NCBI GenBank assembly: GCA_017965685.1
Contig: JAGCPM010000223.1
Span: forward strand, 1-5,756
DNA from: Kiritimatiellia bacterium
GTDB taxonomy: Bacteria > Verrucomicrobiota > Kiritimatiellia > RFP12 > UBA1067
Length of the DNA: 5,756 bases
Reading direction: 5' to 3'
The notes below the pieces were generated by a model that made no database searches, was not told the origin of the DNA, and was given only the letters and a program-made list of their open reading frames with translations. The position numbers and the translations under genes were made by a program. Below, piece by piece: positions 1 through 5,200 of this stretch; position 1 is the first letter of the stretch; each line of letters opens with the position of its first letter.

Positions 1-80
1 ATGCCCTCGTCCCACTGGGCTGCGGTGACCGGCAAAGAGATGAGAAGCGCAGCAGAGAAAAAAGAAAGTCTGCAATCCAT
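1..80 (-). CDS. Secreted protein of unknown function, N-terminal fragment (3' end beyond window)
   Basis: Twenty-six open codons run from an ATG at 80-78 to the window edge. The product begins MDCRLSFF, continues with a hydrophobic core (AALLISLPV) and ends in a small-residue site TAA followed by QWDEG. This is a classic Sec signal peptide with likely cleavage before or near Gln22, so the protein is exported. A GAGG at 93-90 sits nine bases upstream of this ATG and decides the start. An in-frame ATG at 89-87 would abut the GAGG directly and is a poor start. The gene begins immediately after the TGA (94-92) that ends the extended LysM frame, which suggests translational coupling within one operon. 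Too little mature sequence is visible to name a family. The reading as a real gene rests on the signal peptide and the tight spacing. Confidence 0.6.
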   Translation of the reverse strand, partial: MDCRLSFFSAALLISLPVTAAQWDEG

Positions 81-89
81 ATATGGCAT

Positions 90-93
90 CCTC
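90..93 (-). promoter_or_regulatory. Weak ribosome binding site (GAGG) for the downstream secreted gene
   Basis: GAGG on the minus strand lies nine bases before the ATG at 80-78 and overlaps the TGA at 94-92. The spacing favours that ATG over the in-frame ATG at 89-87. Confidence 0.4.
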
Positions 94-148
94 AGCGCAA
101 CTTAACCTTCTGGCCGACCCAGAGTATGTTCATCTTCTTGACACTCTA
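92..148 (-). other. In-frame remainder of the LysM domain beyond the TAG codon
   Basis: Reading past the TAG (148-146) in the same frame gives SVKKMNILWVGQKVKLR and then TGA at 94-92. The stretch LWVGQKVKLR matches the usual LysM ending of the form hxVGQxhxh, where h is hydrophobic. Together with the upstream part it gives a LysM of about 45 residues, the normal length, and a protein of about 155 residues. The frame needs no shift, so a single base change explains the interruption. One-step ancestral codons include TTG (Leu), TGG (Trp), CAG (Gln) and AAG (Lys). Leu is common at this position after the NG of LysM domains. Confidence 0.75.
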
Positions 149-559
149 GCCGTTCGCGGCCGCAATTTCCTCCACCGTGAGGCCGTATATCTTGGCGATC
201 TTCGTAAGGGTGTCGCCCCGCTTGACCTCATACACTTCAGGAAAGGCTCTCTCTGGCATCGGAATCGCCTGAACAGGCTTGGGGCGTGTCACAGGAGCGG
301 GAGCATTTCCGACGCCAATGCTGCCAATTCCCGATTGGGCGTTGCCATTAGGTTTTGGCGATGTTTTCACATTGGCGGCATTTTCGACTTCCGGCGACTC
401 CGGTACTTCGTCCTCATCTTTCACCTCTTCGCAAGTTTCCGTTGTAGGTGGAACTTTCGGGGAAGAGGTAGCGGTCGCGAGGCCGATCACCACAGCGTGC
501 AAGACGACGCTCGCGAGAATCGCAAACATCCAATTCACGGAATTGCCCGTCACAACCAT
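146..559 (-). CDS. TonB/TolA-like membrane-anchored LysM protein, LysM cut short by an in-frame TAG
   Basis: The 137-residue product has a short N-terminal cytoplasmic tail and one transmembrane segment at about residues 9-30. That segment contains SVVLH (Ser17, His21), the S-x3-H pattern found in the TonB transmembrane helix. Residues 31-108 form a low-complexity linker, acidic first (EEVKDEDEVPE) and then Pro/Gly/Asn-rich. A LysM domain starts at about 109 with YEVKRGDTLTKIAKIYG and LTVEEIAAANG. LysM domains bind the N-acetylglucosamine backbone of peptidoglycan or chitin-like glycans. The TAG at 148-146 stops translation after about 28 of the usual 44 or so LysM residues. The start is supported by AAAGGAG seven bases upstream and by the hydrophobic segment that follows. 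The inferred role is to link the inner membrane to the cell wall. Whether the truncated form binds glycan is doubtful. The gene could be a decaying pseudogene, a read-through gene, or carry a sequencing error. Confidence 0.8.
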   Translation of the reverse strand: MVVTGNSVNWMFAILASVVLHAVVIGLATATSSPKVPPTTETCEEVKDEDEVPESPEVENAANVKTSPKPNGNAQSGIGSIGVGNAPAPVTRPKPVQAIPMPERAFPEVYEVKRGDTLTKIAKIYGLTVEEIAAANG

Positions 560-566
560 CGTTCAT

Positions 567-573
567 CTCCTTT
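567..573 (-). promoter_or_regulatory. Ribosome binding site of the LysM gene
   Basis: AAAGGAG on the minus strand, seven bases before the ATG at 559-557. A second ATG at 566-564 is in another frame, directly abuts the GGAG, and is not credible. Confidence 0.75.
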
Positions 574-582
574 CATTAATGA
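573..582 (-). promoter_or_regulatory. Ten-base palindrome at the expected transcription start (possible operator)
   Basis: TCATTAATGA is a perfect 10-base palindrome located between the -10 element and the Shine-Dalgarno sequence, about where transcription should begin. That position would suit an operator, but short AT-rich palindromes also occur by chance and no regulator gene is nearby. Confidence 0.2.
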
Positions 583-589
583 GATGGAC

Positions 590-619
590 ATTATACCATA
601 TGCGGGCCGCGCGTGTCAA
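590..619 (-). promoter_or_regulatory. Strong sigma-70 type promoter for the LysM operon
   Basis: On the minus strand, TTGACA (619-614) is separated by 18 bases from TATAAT (595-590). The -10 is preceded by TGG, giving an extended -10. Both hexamers match the housekeeping consensus exactly. Transcription would begin near 583, leaving a leader of about 24 bases before the ATG at 559. The surrounding sequence is very GC-rich (GCGGCGGCGC, CGCGCGGCCCGC), so a chance match to both AT-rich boxes is unlikely. It implies high, perhaps constitutive, expression of the LysM gene and its follower. Confidence 0.8.
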
Positions 620-659
620 TGCGCCGCCGCGAAGCAAAGCGAGCAAACTGCGGTTTAGA

Positions 660-2237
660 TCACTTGAGAGCTTTCGCGGCGAGATCGGCAAATGCCGCCT
701 TGTCCCGCGGATGCACGTCGTTCATCTCGCCCAATCCGGCCGCGAAGGTATCGACGAAAATCGCGCCGGTCTCCTCGCAGACCTCGCGCTGAACGTCGCG
801 GTACTGTTCCCACGGACGGTTCATCTTGGGAAGGCCCATCATGATGAACGGAATCTTCCTGTCGCCGCGAAGTTCGGAGACAAGCGCGCGCAGAGTTTCA
901 AGCTGGTAGTCGCGGTCTGTCGGCTTGTCGGGCGCGACGCATGTCGTCGCGTTCGACTCGCCCTGGTACCAGAGTATTCCGTCAATCTTGACCTTGCCAT
1001 CCTTGATGCGCTTGATCCCCTTGTCGTACATGAGCGAAACAGGCCACCAATAGGCCTCTTCCTTGTTTGCCCTGCGGCGCGGATACTCCCTCGCGACCCA
1101 TGCGCAGGGGAAGTCCCTGTTCTGGTCGAGGCGGTGGCGGTTCGTGGCAATCGCAGCGAGCGCGGGATAGAGCGGCTTGCCGTCGGAACCGATCGCGCAC
1201 ATTGTCTGCTCGGAGAGGAACGACTCCGTAGGAGCGCCGCCCGCCGCCACGTAAAGCATGGCGATCGACTTTTTCGTCGCCTCGGCGCGGCGGATCGCGA
1301 ACGATACGCCGAAGGCGCTCTTGCGCAAGGCGTTCTCGGGCGTAAGCCGCCTCCAGCTGCCGTCGTTGAAGTCCCAGAAGTGTATGTCGCATTTCGCAAG
1401 GCGCGCCATCTCCTTTTTGACGCGCTCCTTTTCGGCGGGGTAGGCGTTGAACTCGTTCCAGCCCTTCTGCATGTTGGACTGTCCCGCGCAAAGCCACACT
1501 TCGTGCGGATTTGTCGTCTTAAATGTCTCGGGCTTATCTATGGGCTCCTGGCCGGGCGAGGTCATGGCCTTGAAGGTCGTCTCGGCTATTATGCGCGCAC
1601 CCTCGGCGTTGGGATGTATCTTGTCCTTTGCGAGAATCTCGTCCATCTTCTCCCTGAGCGGCTCCTGCATGTCGATTCCGCGCGCGTGCGACACGCGGGC
1701 AACCCTTTCAAGATCGGTCTGCATCAGGAAAGGCTCCGGGCTGCGGTAGAAATTCTGGCCAGGCGCGAGAGGCGCGAGCTTGGTCCAGATGTAGAACTGG
1801 GGCTTGCGGCCATCCTTCACGTAGTCGGCCAGCATTGTAGCGTAGTCTAGCACGAACTGTCCGCGCTTTCTGCCGCCGGTGTACTCCTTGATGTACTCGC
1901 CGTTGTCGTTTATGCCGAGGTTGCAGATGACGACGTCGGGCTTCCATTCGAGAGCTGCCTTGTGCTCGTTCATGTAGCGGAAGCCGCGCTTCTCGCTGCC
2001 TCGCATCGAGTCGAGGTAGATGCCGCGCCCGGAGTTGCCGAAGTTGCGAACCTCGTACTGGCCTGGGAACTTCTCGTCGAGCATTTTCTGCAACTGCGCG
2101 GGATACGACTCCGTCGCGCGGTCTGCCAGCCCGTAGCCGTAGGTTATCGAGTCGCCGATACAAGCGACCTTCGCCTTATCGGCGGCATGCGCAGCGATGA
2201 CCGCCACAAGCGCTATCGCAACGAAAAATTTTTTCAT
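660..2237 (-). CDS. Secreted two-domain esterase: SGNH/GDSL hydrolase fused to sialate O-acetylesterase (SASA) domain
   Basis: The 525-residue protein begins with a Sec signal peptide (MKKFFVAIALVAVIAAHA, likely cleavage after Ala18). Residues about 22-225 form an SGNH hydrolase: block I GDSIT with Ser30, block II around GNSG (Gly67), block III GIND (Asn110) and block V DKIHP (Asp205, His208). After a linker at about 226-245, residues 246-525 form a SASA-type domain: VWLCAGQSNM with Ser254, AAGGAPTESF at 331-340, ILWYQGESN at 421-429, and DVHP with His509. All expected catalytic residues of both domains are present. Families of this type remove acetyl groups from sialic acids, xylan, pectin or other glycans; the substrate here cannot be told. 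It starts 18 bases after the giant esterase and is led by AAGGAGA, so the two are probably co-transcribed. No terminator is visible after its TGA. Confidence 0.92.
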   Translation of the reverse strand: MKKFFVAIALVAVIAAHAADKAKVACIGDSITYGYGLADRATESYPAQLQKMLDEKFPGQYEVRNFGNSGRGIYLDSMRGSEKRGFRYMNEHKAALEWKPDVVICNLGINDNGEYIKEYTGGRKRGQFVLDYATMLADYVKDGRKPQFYIWTKLAPLAPGQNFYRSPEPFLMQTDLERVARVSHARGIDMQEPLREKMDEILAKDKIHPNAEGARIIAETTFKAMTSPGQEPIDKPETFKTTNPHEVWLCAGQSNMQKGWNEFNAYPAEKERVKKEMARLAKCDIHFWDFNDGSWRRLTPENALRKSAFGVSFAIRRAEATKKSIAMLYVAAGGAPTESFLSEQTMCAIGSDGKPLYPALAAIATNRHRLDQNRDFPCAWVAREYPRRRANKEEAYWWPVSLMYDKGIKRIKDGKVKIDGILWYQGESNATTCVAPDKPTDRDYQLETLRALVSELRGDRKIPFIMMGLPKMNRPWEQYRDVQREVCEETGAIFVDTFAAGLGEMNDVHPRDKAAFADLAAKALK

Positions 2238-2242
2238 CTTTG

Positions 2243-2249
2243 TCTCCTT
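2243..2249 (-). promoter_or_regulatory. Ribosome binding site of the SGNH-SASA gene
   Basis: AAGGAGA on the minus strand, five bases before the ATG at 2237-2235. It lies in the 18-base gap after the upstream stop codon. It fixes the start, which is also the first codon of a clean signal peptide. Confidence 0.8.
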
Positions 2250-2255
2250 CTTATT

Positions 2256-5200
2256 TCATTGTATTCCCCATGTAACTTTTACACGGAAGAATCGGTTGGT
2301 GTCGCCAGGCTCGTCGAATTCGACATCCTGCCAGCCGTTCGTGAGCGCAGGCTTGCCCTGGAGGACATACTCTATCGCCTTGACCGCCTTCAGCACCTCG
2401 TTCGTCGGCGAATACTCGACAACCGGCGTCGTGCCGTCCATGCGAATCGTCGTCACGAACTTGCTCATCGCATTTGTCGGGTCAAGCCCCAGCACATAGC
2501 TTTCCCAAGGAGCATAGCCATTTTTAACGCTGCCATGGTTCTTGTTCGTGGCGAAATCGTTGTAGTCGGTCGAACCCCAACCGCTCACGAGCTCTGGGAA
2601 ATACATATCTATCCACGAATACGGCGTCGGGAAGTCTGTATCTGTCGCCTTCTCTTTCGTCCAGATTTCGATGGTCTTGACGCTATATTGGTCTGGAGTC
2701 ATCTTCGCGAGGATAGAGCTCACTCCGGTCCAGTCTTCGACGTGGTAGGAGTTGTTGCAGTTGAAGTGCTGGGCGAAGTTGCCGATGCCGAAATCGGCAG
2801 GGTTGCTATTCTGCGACTGGAAGTTGTTGAACGCGAACATCAACTGCGGACGTTCGTAGAGATCCCTCGACGAAGGACTCATGACACGGAACACCTGCAT
2901 ACAGCCGTATGAGCCGCTCTCAGAAAGCGTATCGTTCCAGTCGAAAGGCTCGCCGTAGTTCGCCGGAGCTGCAGAGTTGGAGCCAGTCCTGGTGTAGTCG
3001 TACGGCGAAAACTCGATCCAGCCAGTAACGGAATCGTCGTCCGCCGCGACATTGTCGATTGCGCCATGGTTGGAGCAGACATGCATCTTCGTCACCGCCT
3101 GCTGGTAAATGCGCTGCGGCAGACCAACAGAAGCCAAGTCTCTGCCGCCAAACGCATCCATATCAACCCACACCCATTTGTGCGCGTGGTTGTCGTCGCG
3201 GACGAATTCAACGAAGTATCCAACCTTGCCGATATTCTCCGAAACAGCATCGCTGTTCACGTCGTCGTACACGACATTTTTGACGTCCTGACCCTTCTCG
3301 ACGCGGATGTTGCAGAGCTTCTTGAAGCCCTCGCGATAGGCGGCGAGTTCCGGCTTGTTCGCCGCGCCAAGCTGATCCTCCGTCGGAGCATCAGGAATCG
3401 GATTCTGGGACGGGAAATCCTCGGCATCAGGATCGGGATAGCACTCGACGATCTTATCAAGGTAACCGTCCGCCATCTGGTCGTAGCCCCACCAGTCAGG
3501 GTGAAGGTGGTCGGAGTAGATGATGCCGGGCTGTCCACTCTTCACGATACTGTTGAGGTCTGCGAGAACCACGTGTCCTTGCCACGCCTCGGGCATATTG
3601 GCCATCAGCGGCTTGATGTAGTTGTTGTTGATCTCCGTGATCTTGGGGTCGATATCCGTCCTCGTGCCGTCACTGTAGAGAATGGTCGAAGCGATGATCT
3701 TCGTATCAGGCAAGTTGTTGACGAGGCGGTTGACGATATTCGTCCATGCAGCAAACACTGGCTCGACCGTGCTGAACTGCGGCAGGTCGTTGACGCCGAT
3801 GAGGAGCAACGCAACGTCCGGCGTTCCAGCCTGTATCGCGAGGGTATCGACATTCTCGGAAAGGTTGCTGCGGTGGGAGAGCGACGACGGGCCCGCCGTG
3901 GCGCCGTGCTTCGCGGAATGCCACCTGTACTGGTCGGTGAGCGGAGTGCCGCTGGGATCGACGGAGTTGTAGCCGTTGCTGAGCCCGTAAACACCCGTGG
4001 ACCTCACATTGTAGCCGAGCATCTCCAGCTTCTGGTAGAGGAGGATGCGGTAGTTCGCGCCTGTCGCCTGGGCATTGTAGCCCTCTGTTATCGAGTCGCC
4101 ATAGCACCAGACAACGAGCGGCTTGCGCGCAGCCTGCTTGGCAGTGTCGTCAACGCGAAGGTAGATGGCCCGCGCACCATAGACGAGCCGCGCCGAAAGC
4201 CCTTCCGCGAGTCCATCCGTCACAAGCGTACCGACCTTGCCGTACCCCGCGCCCTGTGTCGTGTACTGCTGCGGAGTGGTCCACTCGGCGAGCTTGTATG
4301 TGCCTTCAACGAGCGTTGCAGCATTCGTTATAGCAATCGTGCCGCCCTCATTGAGCGTCCCGATGTTCGTGTATGTCCTGGTCTCTCCCGCCGCGAACTT
4401 CCACGTCGCACCCGATGCGATATTGACCGTATCGCCGTCTTCCGGATTCTCGACATAGCGAATCTGATCCGGCGTGTAGTATCCGCTGAAAACAACGATC
4501 TTCTCGATCTCAAGACCTGCAAAAGGCACCATGTCGTTGGCGTTTGCCGGAAGGCCGGAATTGCCACCGATGCCCAGCTTCGTCAACGTCACGTTCGAGA
4601 ACTTGATGCCGCCATTTGAAACCGTGCCGCCAGTCATCGCATCAAGCGAATCGCCGACATAGGCCATGCACTGCTGCCCGTTGTCCCTTGCGCACAGCAC
4701 GTATCCGCCAGTCGCCGACAGGACGGGTGCAGTTCCGAAATCGTACGGCTTGGTGTTGTCGTCATTGAAGTTGCGATAAACGGCCAGCGTCTTGTCCGAC
4801 TTGGTGTAAACTCCGACATCAAACGGGAAAAGTGGCGCCGTGCCGCCGAAAGCAACAACAGGAGCGTTCGTGACGTTTGACGCGGCCCTGTACTTGATAA
4901 GCACAGTCAGCTTGGCGCTGTTCGCCGCCGTCGTATCGATTATCGCCGCCGCGTCGCCGATGGTGAGCGTGCCGCCGAATGTGTCGTCCTTTGCCGCAGT
5001 CGTGCCACTGACAGAGAGCGAATAATCGCCCTTTGTCGTTGTCTTGAAATCGTTGACCCAGCTCGCGACAGGCTCGACGACGTAGAGGTCGGAATCCTCG
5101 GGCTGAACCGCTCCCTGCGCCGGGAACTTGTAGTTCGCGATTACGTTCGTCGCGACCCATTCGTCAAAGAGCGCAACGCTCTTGATGACCATGCCCTCCC

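Noticed and set aside
77..86. Ten-base palindrome CCATATATGG over the start of the downstream secreted gene
   Set aside because: It overlaps the start codon and is made of a simple AT alternation. Its position gives no sensible regulatory role and chance is the better explanation.
83..658. Plus-strand open frame of 191 codons opposite the LysM gene
   Set aside because: It runs antisense through the minus-strand promoter and LysM domain and encodes an Arg/His/Phe-rich protein with no recognisable motif.
614..659. Rho-independent terminator after the SGNH-SASA gene
   Set aside because: The GC-rich stretch can form only short imperfect stems (such as CCGC with GCGG over a long loop) and no T run follows on the minus strand.
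279..1850. Long plus-strand open frame of 523 codons opposite the SGNH-SASA gene
   Set aside because: It is the antisense shadow of a GC-rich gene. It crosses the LysM promoter and the intergenic gap, has no ribosome binding site and its protein is Arg/Val-rich with no domain pattern.
1962..2912. Plus-strand open frame of 316 codons spanning the gap between the two esterase genes
   Set aside because: It covers the 3' end of one clear gene, the ribosome binding site of the other and the spacer, which is expected only of a shadow frame.
3066..4619. Plus-strand open frame of 517 codons opposite the giant esterase
   Set aside because: The minus-strand frame contains a complete SGNH active site in the same region, and the plus-strand product is Arg/Val/Asp-biased without motifs.
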